Part shown: positions 43,488 through 50,790 of the stretch, one piece after another
Layout: each line of letters starts with the position of its first letter
Numbering within the stretch: position 1 is the stretch's first letter
Source of the DNA: Bacillus_CJ salitolerans
Lineage (GTDB): Bacteria; Bacillota; Bacilli; Bacillales; SA4
Direction of reading: 5' to 3'
NCBI RefSeq assembly: GCF_042680805.1
Contig: NZ_JBHUEM010000020.1
Span: 186,001 to 250,000, forward strand
DNA length: 64,000 nt
Position numbers and translations under genes: made by a program
The notes under the pieces: generated by a model
Told to the model about the DNA's origin: nothing
What the model saw: the letters and a program-made list of their open reading frames with translations, nothing else
Databases searched by the model: none

Positions 43488-44267
43488 ATGAATCTTCTAA
43501 TTGAAGATCTTGCCATTCAATTACTAGATGCTGAGAGGAGTAAGACGGCTATCCCACCTCTTTCTGAACAATACAAAGAATTAAATGTGACAGATGCCTA
43601 CCAAATTCAATTAGCACTTATGAGGAAAAAATTAAACGAAGGTAAAAAGGTGATTGGAAAAAAAGTGGGCTTAACAAGTAGAGCTATGCAATTAATGCTT
43701 GGAGTAAATGAACCCGATTATGGGCATTTACTAGACGATATGAAGGTTGAGGATGGAGATTCAGTAAGAATAAAGGAGATGTTATCTCCCAAAGTAGAGG
43801 CAGAGATAGGATTCGTTCTATCTGAAGATTTATCAGGACCTAATGTTACATATATAGATGTCCTAATGGCCACTAAGTATGTTGTACCGACTTTAGAAAT
43901 AATTGATAGCAGAATTGCAGATTGGAAGATACGATTAGTAGATACCGTAGCAGATAATGGGTCATCAGCAAAAGTAGTCGTAGGAAAGAATACTGTACAG
44001 ATTGAAGGATTAGATTTACGTAGTATAGGAATGACCCTTTATAAGAATGGTGAAATCGTTTCAACCGGATCTGGAGCAGCTGCTCTTGGCCACCCAGCTC
44101 ATGCAGTAGCTTGGCTAGCCAATAAGCTATATGATTTTGGAATTACCCTTAAAGCAGGAGAACTTATTCTACCAGGTGCACTAAGTGCAGCAATTGACGT
44201 ACAGCAAGGGGACATCATCTCAGCCGCTTTTGGATCGCTTGGTTCAGTTTCAGTGACATTTGAGTAG
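43488..44267 (+). CDS. 2-oxopent-4-enoate hydratase (MhpD/DmpE family)
   Basis: 259 residues of the hydratase/decarboxylase family (GKKVGLTSRAMQLMLGV; EAEIGFVLSEDL; VPTLEIIDSRI). The gene order hydratase - acylating dehydrogenase - aldolase - decarboxylase matches dmpE-F-G-H, so this first copy is taken as the hydratase that makes 4-hydroxy-2-oxovalerate, and the copy at 46220 as the decarboxylase. The two cannot be told apart by motif alone. AAAGGAGTG precedes the ATG. Confidence 0.8.
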   Translation: MNLLIEDLAIQLLDAERSKTAIPPLSEQYKELNVTDAYQIQLALMRKKLNEGKKVIGKKVGLTSRAMQLMLGVNEPDYGHLLDDMKVEDGDSVRIKEMLSPKVEAEIGFVLSEDLSGPNVTYIDVLMATKYVVPTLEIIDSRIADWKIRLVDTVADNGSSAKVVVGKNTVQIEGLDLRSIGMTLYKNGEIVSTGSGAAALGHPAHAVAWLANKLYDFGITLKAGELILPGALSAAIDVQQGDIISAAFGSLGSVSVTFE

Positions 44268-44280
44268 AGGAGTTGATAGT

Positions 44281-45156
44281 TTGGGAAAAATAAAAGCAGC
44301 TATTCTTGGTTCTGGAAATATTGGTACTGACCTTATGTATAAACTAGAACGCAGTAATGTCATTGAATTATCAGCGTTAATTGGAATTGACCCTGACTCA
44401 GATGGGTTGAAGCTTGCCTATGAAAAAGGATATCAAGTTTTTTCAAACGGCATTCAAGATCTAATCAATCATCCAGATATGGCAGAGATTGTGTTTGATG
44501 CAACTTCTGCTAAAACACACTTACTACATGGGCCTGTCTTAAAAGAATTAGGTAAACTCGCCATAGATTTGACTCCTGCTGCAATAGGTCCATTTGTCTG
44601 TCCAACAGTAAATTTAGATCCAAAAATTGAGCTATCAAATGTAAACCTAATTACTTGCGGAGGACAGGCCACAATTCCCATCGTACACGCAGTAAATACG
44701 GTGTCCGATGTGTCGTATGCAGAAATAGTTGCCACCATATCAAGTAAGAGTGCTGGTCCTGGAACACGAGCAAATATAGATGAATTTACCATTACAACGA
44801 AAAGAGGAATCGAAGAAGTTGGAGGGGCTGACCAAGGAAAAGCGATTATTATTTTGAATCCTGCCGAACCTCCAATCCTTATGCGTGACACGATATATTG
44901 TGAAGTGAAGAATATGGATCAATCTGCTATCAGTAATTCTATCTATGCAATGGTAGAGAAGATGAAGGAGTATGTACCTGGATATCGCTTAAAGCAAGAT
45001 CCATTATTTGATGAGAATAGGGTAACGGTATTTGTTGAAGTACAAGGGGCTGGAGATTATTTTCCCGTATATGCCGGAAACCTAGACATTATGACTGCTG
45101 CTGCAACGAGAGTCGCGGAAGTGCTTGCTAAGGAAATTCTTCATAAGAAAATATGA
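44281..45156 (+). CDS. mhpF: Acetaldehyde dehydrogenase, acylating (MhpF/DmpF)
   Basis: 291 residues. NAD-binding AAILGSGNIGTDLMYKL, active-site Cys in LITCGGQATIPIVHAV, and the aldolase-contact C-terminus. It converts acetaldehyde, NAD and CoA to acetyl-CoA, normally in a complex with the aldolase that channels the aldehyde. TTG 44281 follows GAGGAG and gives MGKIKAAILGSG; the frame opens 7 codons earlier inside the preceding gene. Confidence 0.93.
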   Translation: MGKIKAAILGSGNIGTDLMYKLERSNVIELSALIGIDPDSDGLKLAYEKGYQVFSNGIQDLINHPDMAEIVFDATSAKTHLLHGPVLKELGKLAIDLTPAAIGPFVCPTVNLDPKIELSNVNLITCGGQATIPIVHAVNTVSDVSYAEIVATISSKSAGPGTRANIDEFTITTKRGIEEVGGADQGKAIIILNPAEPPILMRDTIYCEVKNMDQSAISNSIYAMVEKMKEYVPGYRLKQDPLFDENRVTVFVEVQGAGDYFPVYAGNLDIMTAAATRVAEVLAKEILHKKI

Positions 45157-45186
45157 ATATTGCTAATTAGAGAGGAGGTTAGTTAG

Positions 45187-46242
45187 TTGGATCTTAAGAA
45201 TGATAGATCGATTAGAGTCACAGAAGTTTGTTTACGTGACGGTAGTCATGTTCTTTCACATCAATATACGGAGGAGCAGGTGCGTAGCGTTGTTCGTGGA
45301 TTAGATGATGCCGGGATGCATTATATAGAGGTAAGTCATGGAGATGGACTAGGAGGCTCAACTCTACAATTTGGCAAATCCCTTGTTAATGAAATGAAAC
45401 TAATAGAAGCAGCAGTTGATGAAAGTAATCATTCAACAATAGCAGTTCTGTTACTCCCTGGAATTGGCACTGTACATGAACTAAAGGAGGCGCACCGTTT
45501 AGGAGCTGGGTTGGTAAGAGTGGCGACACACGTAACGGAAGCAGATGTTTCTGCCCAGCATATCCATATGGCCCGTGACCTTGGGATGGAAACATTAGGA
45601 TTTTTAATGATGGCACATATGACTCCGATTAATAAGTTAGTAGAACAGGCAAAATTAATGGAAACTTATGGGGCACAGGCTGTGTATGTGACTGATTCGG
45701 CAGGTGCGCTTCTCCCAGGTCAAGTTCGAGAAAGAATTGCGGCACTTCGTGAATCATTGCAAATAGAAGTTGGTTTTCATGCTCATAACAATCTATCATT
45801 AGCGGTTGCCAATACACTTATTGCCATAGAAGAAGGAGCAACAAGAATAGATGGAAGTTTACGCTGTTTAGGAGCTGGGGCTGGAAATGCACAAACAGAG
45901 GTTTTACTCGCTGTACTAGAACGAATGGGAGTAGACGTTGGGATTGACATATATAAATTGATGGATCTTTCGGAGAATATTATTGGTCCATTAATCCCCC
46001 GCGCTCAAGAAATTAATAAGGGAAGCCTTGTATTAGGATACGCAGGTGTTTATTCTAGTTTTTTACTCCATGCAGAACGTGCGGGTAAACGTTTCAATTT
46101 AGATCCAAGGGATATTTTAATAGAATTGGGAAAGCGAAAAGTAGTGGGTGGTCAGGAAGACATGATCTTAGATGTTGCATCGGAACTTGCACAATCCTAT
46201 GTACAAAGGGGGTTAAAGCATGACACTAGCATCAACTATTGA
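45187..46242 (+). CDS. mhpE: 4-hydroxy-2-oxovalerate aldolase (MhpE/DmpG)
   Basis: 351 residues. HMGL-like TIM barrel beginning VTEVCLRDGSHVLSHQYT (metal-binding Asp in LRDG) with the metal HAHN motif in VGFHAHNNLS. It splits 4-hydroxy-2-oxovalerate to pyruvate and acetaldehyde. Partner of the acylating dehydrogenase encoded 30 bases upstream. TTG 45187 follows GAGAGGAGG. Confidence 0.93.
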   Translation: MDLKNDRSIRVTEVCLRDGSHVLSHQYTEEQVRSVVRGLDDAGMHYIEVSHGDGLGGSTLQFGKSLVNEMKLIEAAVDESNHSTIAVLLLPGIGTVHELKEAHRLGAGLVRVATHVTEADVSAQHIHMARDLGMETLGFLMMAHMTPINKLVEQAKLMETYGAQAVYVTDSAGALLPGQVRERIAALRESLQIEVGFHAHNNLSLAVANTLIAIEEGATRIDGSLRCLGAGAGNAQTEVLLAVLERMGVDVGIDIYKLMDLSENIIGPLIPRAQEINKGSLVLGYAGVYSSFLLHAERAGKRFNLDPRDILIELGKRKVVGGQEDMILDVASELAQSYVQRGLKHDTSINY

Positions 46243-47008
46243 AACAGAAATAGTGGAATACTTATACACGGCTGAAAAGGAAAAACGTGAAGTAGTTAAG
46301 GTAACAGACCACTATCCAAATCTAAGCTTCTCAGATGCATATTCGATTCAACAAAAACTTATAGAACGACACCTTCAAGATGGTTCTCGCTGTATCGGTT
46401 ACAAGCTCGGTTTAACGAGTAAAGCGAAACAACAAATGATGGGAGTTCATGAAGCTATTTATGGTTACTTAACAGATGACATGCTTTCACTAGAGTGGGA
46501 GCCACTTGAATATAAACAATTCATTCATCCAAAGGCAGAACCAGAAATTGCCTTTCTAATCGATGAAGACTTGAAAGGTACGAATCTCACTGCGGAAGAT
46601 GTATTACGTGTTACGAAATATGTAGCACCTGCTATCGAAATTATTGATAGCCGATATTTAAACTTTAAGTTTACTCTGACTGATGTAATTGCAGATAATT
46701 GTTCCTCCGCAAAGTTTCTAATGGGAAGCAAATGGATGTCCCCTTCTCGTTTAGATCTAGGCAACCTTGGCGTGTTCATGTCAAAAAATGGGGAAGTGGT
46801 TCAGGTTGGTGCAAGTGCTGCAGTTTTAGGACATCCTGCAACGTCAGTAGCATGGGCAGTTAACAAACTTGGAGAGGTTAATAAGGGTATTAAAAAAGGG
46901 GAAATCATACTAAGTGGGGCAATTTCAGAAGCCATTAGTTTTAAACCTGGGGATACGATCCATGTTCAGTTTTCTGATTTAGGAAGTGTTGCATTTTCAT
47001 GTAAATAA
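46220..47008 (+). CDS. 4-oxalocrotonate decarboxylase (DmpH-like)
   Basis: 262 residues, homologous to the hydratase at 43488 (YKLGLTSKAKQQMMGVHEAIYGYL; PAIEIIDSRYLNFKFTLTDVIADN). In the dmp-like gene order the copy after the aldolase is the decarboxylase, producing 2-oxopent-4-enoate and CO2 from 4-oxalocrotonate. It overlaps the aldolase gene by 23 bases; AAAGGGGG lies in the aldolase coding end before ATG 46220. It ends the first operon. Confidence 0.82.
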   Translation: MTLASTIETEIVEYLYTAEKEKREVVKVTDHYPNLSFSDAYSIQQKLIERHLQDGSRCIGYKLGLTSKAKQQMMGVHEAIYGYLTDDMLSLEWEPLEYKQFIHPKAEPEIAFLIDEDLKGTNLTAEDVLRVTKYVAPAIEIIDSRYLNFKFTLTDVIADNCSSAKFLMGSKWMSPSRLDLGNLGVFMSKNGEVVQVGASAAVLGHPATSVAWAVNKLGEVNKGIKKGEIILSGAISEAISFKPGDTIHVQFSDLGSVAFSCK

Positions 47009-47049
47009 CTGTTGATTGGTTCTAGCAAGTTATTAATTGGATATTCAAA

Positions 47050-47100
47050 TACGGTAACTACTTTACACTTGTTTATGTAAATCGATATTAAAATCCGAAT
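47050..47100 (+). promoter_or_regulatory. Promoter box of the TRAP transporter operon
   Basis: TACGGTAACTACTTTACACTT, then after a spacer ATATTAAAATCCG. It matches the box at 37205-37257 over about 45 bases. TTTACA (47062) and TATTAA (47086) could act as -35 and -10 with an 18-bp spacer. TTTACA also pairs with TGTAAA (47075-47080) to form an inverted repeat. The match points to shared regulation. Confidence 0.55.
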
Positions 47101-47205
47101 ACGTCATAAAAACTTGTACTTAATACAATATTCATGTGGTGATTTCCGTCAAATGATAGGGCTATTGTGAAGGATTATTATAAAAACGAGAAGGGTGTGC
47201 TAGAA

Positions 47206-48213
47206 ATGCAAAAGTTAAATAAATGGGGAATGATTCTTTTAACAACGGCTCTGGTTCTCGCAGTGGCTGCCTGTGGAGGAAGAACCGTTTCCAACTCTGA
47301 TTCTAGTGAGACTTATCATTTTAAACTTGCGCATATTACGCCTACTGATCATATGTGGCATAAGGCTGCTGAAAAATTCAAAGAGGAACTTAATGCTCGT
47401 TCTGGCGGTAGAATGATAGTAGAGATTTATCCAGCAAGTCAGTTAGGTACTGAAGCTGACATGGTCCAGCAAATTTCAGCAGGGTCGGTTGATTTTGGCT
47501 TTATTACTGCAGCATATATGAGCTCACGTGCACCTGCTTTTACAGCATGGTTTGCTCCTTATGCATTTGAGAATTTAGAAAGTGCGAATAAAGCACGTGA
47601 AACAGAAGTTGCTAAAAAAATTCTAGGTACATTAGATGAACAAGGTATAAAGGGCCTAGATTACTTGTTTGCGGGAAACCGTGTAATGATATTTAAAGAT
47701 AAAGAAGTGATGAAGCCAGAAGATATGAAGGGGTTAAGATTTCGAGTTACACCAAGTCCACCACTACAGGATTTTTACAAATCATTAGGGGCATCTCCAG
47801 AATCTCTTCCACTTCCAGAGGTGTATGCCGCTGTTCAAACGGGTGTTATCGATGGAATGGATATGGATTTAGATGCAACAATTACGAATAAATATCATGA
47901 AGTTACGAAATATGGTGCTGTGACCAATCACATGGTATGGCCTGCTGTTGCCATGATGAACAAAGGAACATTTGAAAAGCTTTCAAATGGCGATAAGAAA
48001 ATCATCAATGAAGCCATTAAAGCAGCAGCTGAGTATGCGGTTACAACGCGCTCTGCACAAGAAGAAGAATTTAAAAAGACGCTTAATGACTCAGGAATGA
48101 AAATTTATGAAATTGACCAAAAGTTGTTCGAGCCTTATATTAAGCAATTTGATGAAAAATATGGCCCTACTGATCCATTGATTCAGGAATTTCTCGATAC
48201 ATTCCGTAAGTAA
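47206..48213 (+). CDS. TRAP transporter substrate-binding lipoprotein (DctP family)
   Basis: 335 residues with a lipoprotein signal (LVLAVAACGG) and the DctP fold: FKLAHITPTDHMWHKAAEKF, GSVDFGFITAAYM, and the ligand-carboxylate Arg in KGLRFRVTPSPP. ATG 47206 was preferred over the frame start at 47167, since GAAGGGTG lies just ahead and the signal peptide follows. It should capture an organic acid outside the membrane. The shared promoter box makes anthranilate or a related aromatic acid the likely ligand (inference). Confidence 0.88.
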   Translation: MQKLNKWGMILLTTALVLAVAACGGRTVSNSDSSETYHFKLAHITPTDHMWHKAAEKFKEELNARSGGRMIVEIYPASQLGTEADMVQQISAGSVDFGFITAAYMSSRAPAFTAWFAPYAFENLESANKARETEVAKKILGTLDEQGIKGLDYLFAGNRVMIFKDKEVMKPEDMKGLRFRVTPSPPLQDFYKSLGASPESLPLPEVYAAVQTGVIDGMDMDLDATITNKYHEVTKYGAVTNHMVWPAVAMMNKGTFEKLSNGDKKIINEAIKAAAEYAVTTRSAQEEEFKKTLNDSGMKIYEIDQKLFEPYIKQFDEKYGPTDPLIQEFLDTFRK

Positions 48214-48232
48214 TCGAATTGGAGGTTAAAAT

Positions 48233-48712
48233 GTGAAAGTTATAAGTGATAGAATAGCCAGTTTCGAAAAGAAACTGGCTATGATCCTCATGTTTGCAAT
48301 GGCGGTCATCATAGCACTGGCCGTATTCTTTAGATATGTTATTAATTACCCTTTATTTTGGGCAGGAGAAATTTCCATCTTTCTATTAATCTATATAACG
48401 TTTATTGGAGGTAGTCTTGGTCTAAAGTATAACTCACAGGCATCTGTTACTATTTTGACAGATTATTTACCTGAAAAAGCAAATAAAATGATAGCAATAT
48501 CAGGTCATATATTTATGCTGTTATTCATGACCATCCTTCTATTTTATTGTTTTAAGTGGATCACTTCACCAAATGTAGCATTGCAAAAATCAAGTGCGAT
48601 ATTACTTCCTATGTGGGTTCCTTATTGTATACTACCCATTGGCCTATCATTCTCAACACTCCACATACTTAACAATTTATCAATCCTCATAAAAGGTGAT
48701 GATAGGCAATGA
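48233..48712 (+). CDS. TRAP transporter small permease (DctQ family)
   Basis: 159 residues with four membrane segments (first MILMFAMAVIIALAVFFRYVI) and the WAGEISIFLLIYITFIGGSLGLK signature. GTG 48233 follows TTGGAGG. It overlaps the DctM gene by 4 bases. It forms the membrane complex together with DctM. Confidence 0.9.
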   Translation: MKVISDRIASFEKKLAMILMFAMAVIIALAVFFRYVINYPLFWAGEISIFLLIYITFIGGSLGLKYNSQASVTILTDYLPEKANKMIAISGHIFMLLFMTILLFYCFKWITSPNVALQKSSAILLPMWVPYCILPIGLSFSTLHILNNLSILIKGDDRQ

Positions 48713-49989
48713 TTACAATCGTGATTGTGTCCTTTATCGTATTCTTGCTCATGGGAATCCCAATTTCAATGGTTCTTGGGATGACTACCATTGTGTATTT
48801 TTTAGTAACTGGAAATGCAATATTGCTAGATTCAACTCCCCAGAGACTCTATTCAGGTATGGAAAATTTCGGTCTACTCGCAATTCCACTTTTTATGTTA
48901 ACCGGAGAATTAATGAATAACGGGGGAATTACCAATAGACTTGTTGTATTTTCTAGAAAACTAGTAGGTCATGTTCGAGGTGGGCTTGCATATGTCACGA
49001 TTATTTCAAACATGTTTTTAGCTTCAATCCTAGGATCGGCTAACGCACAAGCCGCGATGATGAGTAAAGTAATGGTTCCTGAAATGGAGAGAGAAGGCTA
49101 TAAAAGAGAATTCTCGTCAGCCTTAACTTTAGCATCTTCTATCGTAGCACCCATTATTCCACCAAGTATGATTTTTATCATTTATGGGACTCTTTCAGGC
49201 ACTTCAATTGGTGCTCTATTTATGGCAGGTATTTTACCTGGAATTATGTATGGAGTAGGTTTTATTGGCCTTATTGCCTATATAGGTTATAAGAATAGTT
49301 TTCCAAGAAGTGAAAGGTCCTCGATGAAGGAAGTGTGGCAATCGTTTATCAAAGTCTTGCCAGCACTCCTAGTTCCATTCATAATAACTGTTGGAATATT
49401 GAGCGGTGCCTTCACTGCAACAGAATCAGCAGGTGTAGCAAGTGTTGTAGCCTTTATTGTCGGAATGTTTTTTTATAAAGAATTAAAATGGAAGAAACTC
49501 CCGACTATTTTAATAAACACAGTAATTAGTACCGCAACAGTTACGTTTTTAATTGCAATGGCAAATCTATTTGGGTGGATAATTGCTTTTGAACAAGTTC
49601 CACAATATATAGCGAACTCTATGCTTTCAATTTCCAACAGCCCGTTTGTTTTTCTTTTATTAGTCAATATCTTTTTATTATTAATCGGTACAGTCCTTGA
49701 TGGGATTGCTGCCTTAATTATTTTGGTTCCTGTTTTTATGCCATTAATTACTGCCTTTCAAATAGACCCAATTCACTTTGGTGTCATCATTTGTATTAAC
49801 TTAACAATTGGGTTATTAACGCCTCCTGTGGGAACTGGATTATTTATTGTTTCATCTATTGCCGAGGTAAGATTTGAAAAATTAGTTAGGGCAATTTTAC
49901 CGATGTTATTCCTAGGAATAATGATTTTATTCATCATCACATACTGGGAAGGTTCAACCTTACTTATACCAAAATGGTTAGGCTATTAA
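48709..49989 (+). CDS. TRAP transporter large permease (DctM family)
   Basis: 426 residues, about twelve helices: VFLLMGIPISMVLGMTTIVYF, LLAIPLFMLTGELMNNGGITNRLV, ASSIVAPIIPPSMIFIIYG, and the Na+-site region near GIAALIILVPVFMPL and NLTIGLLTPPVGTGLF. It drives uptake by an ion gradient, not ATP. AAAAGGTGAT precedes the ATG. Confidence 0.93.
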   Translation: MITIVIVSFIVFLLMGIPISMVLGMTTIVYFLVTGNAILLDSTPQRLYSGMENFGLLAIPLFMLTGELMNNGGITNRLVVFSRKLVGHVRGGLAYVTIISNMFLASILGSANAQAAMMSKVMVPEMEREGYKREFSSALTLASSIVAPIIPPSMIFIIYGTLSGTSIGALFMAGILPGIMYGVGFIGLIAYIGYKNSFPRSERSSMKEVWQSFIKVLPALLVPFIITVGILSGAFTATESAGVASVVAFIVGMFFYKELKWKKLPTILINTVISTATVTFLIAMANLFGWIIAFEQVPQYIANSMLSISNSPFVFLLLVNIFLLLIGTVLDGIAALIILVPVFMPLITAFQIDPIHFGVIICINLTIGLLTPPVGTGLFIVSSIAEVRFEKLVRAILPMLFLGIMILFIITYWEGSTLLIPKWLGY

Positions 49990-50011
49990 CGTTTTTTGGA
50001 GGTGAAGTTTG

Positions 50012-50212
50012 TTGCCCATTATTCAAGTGCAAATTCTAGAAGGAAGAACAGACAATCAGATCAGAGAATTAATCAAAGAATTAACTGATGCAACTGTAGG
50101 ATCTTTACACGTAGAACCTAACCAAGTTAGGGTGATTGTAACAAAGATTCCAAACCAATATTGGGGAGTAGGGGGAAGGACGAAAGCTGACCTAATGAAT
50201 AGTGATCAATAG
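50012..50212 (+). CDS. 4-oxalocrotonate tautomerase
   Basis: 66 residues. TTG 50012 gives M-P-I-I-Q-V-Q-I, so removal of Met exposes the catalytic Pro1 of the family; a TTG one codon earlier would bury it. Conserved Arg residues at GRT and RVIV follow. The enzyme interconverts 2-hydroxymuconate and 4-oxalocrotonate, supplying the step that is otherwise missing from the main operon. GGAGGTGA is the ribosome binding site. It is the last gene of the TRAP operon. Confidence 0.88.
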   Translation: MPIIQVQILEGRTDNQIRELIKELTDATVGSLHVEPNQVRVIVTKIPNQYWGVGGRTKADLMNSDQ

Positions 50213-50214
50213 TG

Positions 50215-50265
50215 TTCAAATAAAGAACAGTACTTTGTAAATGAAAGTACTGTTTTTTATTTGAA
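50215..50265. terminator. Bidirectional terminator after the tautomerase gene
   Basis: AACAGTACTTT / AAAGTACTGTT, extended outward by TTCAAATAAA / TTTATTTGAA with a small bulge. It serves the TRAP operon and the convergent gene at 50278. Confidence 0.85.
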
Positions 50266-50277
50266 TTTATATTGTTA

Positions 50278-50496
50278 CTATTTCTTTTTCTTTTTTGTAT
50301 CTTCAGCTAAATGCTTCATTTTTAATGCTTTTTCCAACGTAACATATACATGAAAGTTCATTTCATCAACATTTCTCACATCATCAATTTTCCCTTTACG
50401 ACCTTTTATCGTTACATTTTCACCAACAGAGGGAACCCTTTTAAGAAGCTGACTTAATAAGAGATGCTTGTTTTCATAAAAATATACATTAAACAT
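50278..50496 (-). CDS. Conserved hypothetical small protein
   Basis: 72 residues, basic C-terminus ending EDTKKKKK. The middle (VPSVGENVTIKGRKGKIDDVRNVDEMNFHVYVTLE) looks like a small SH3-like beta barrel. I do not recognise a named family. GGTGAG precedes the ATG. Transcribed alone. Confidence 0.65.
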   Translation of the reverse strand: MFNVYFYENKHLLLSQLLKRVPSVGENVTIKGRKGKIDDVRNVDEMNFHVYVTLEKALKMKHLAEDTKKKKK

Positions 50497-50742
50497 TTTC
50501 TCACCTTTTCTTCTAATAGTTTATGCTTCTAAATGAAGCTTTTCTATAGACTATTAAAGGTAAGCTTATTTTAGAATCGTCTAGTATATTTTTTTGTATA
50601 GTGACAGTTAACAAAAAAAGTAGGGTTAAATGAATAGTAGGAATAGATAATCAGTTAACTAGAATTGTATTATGTCAACTAAATAGATGGATTCAGTTTC
50701 GAAATGGCATTTTTGATAGGGAAGAAATCCATGTTGAGATAT

Positions 50743-50773
50743 GAGGGATAAAGTAACATACTTTATCGCCCTC
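50743..50773 (-). terminator. Hairpin after the sensor kinase gene
   Basis: GAGGG..ATAAAGTA / TACTTTAT..CCCTC. The loop is very short and the trailing T tract is weak, so terminator function is probable but not certain. Confidence 0.6.
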
Positions 50774-50790
50774 ATTAGTAAAGGTTATAT

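Noticed and set aside
44469..44891. 140-codon minus-strand open frame
   Set aside because: Shadow of the acetaldehyde dehydrogenase gene.
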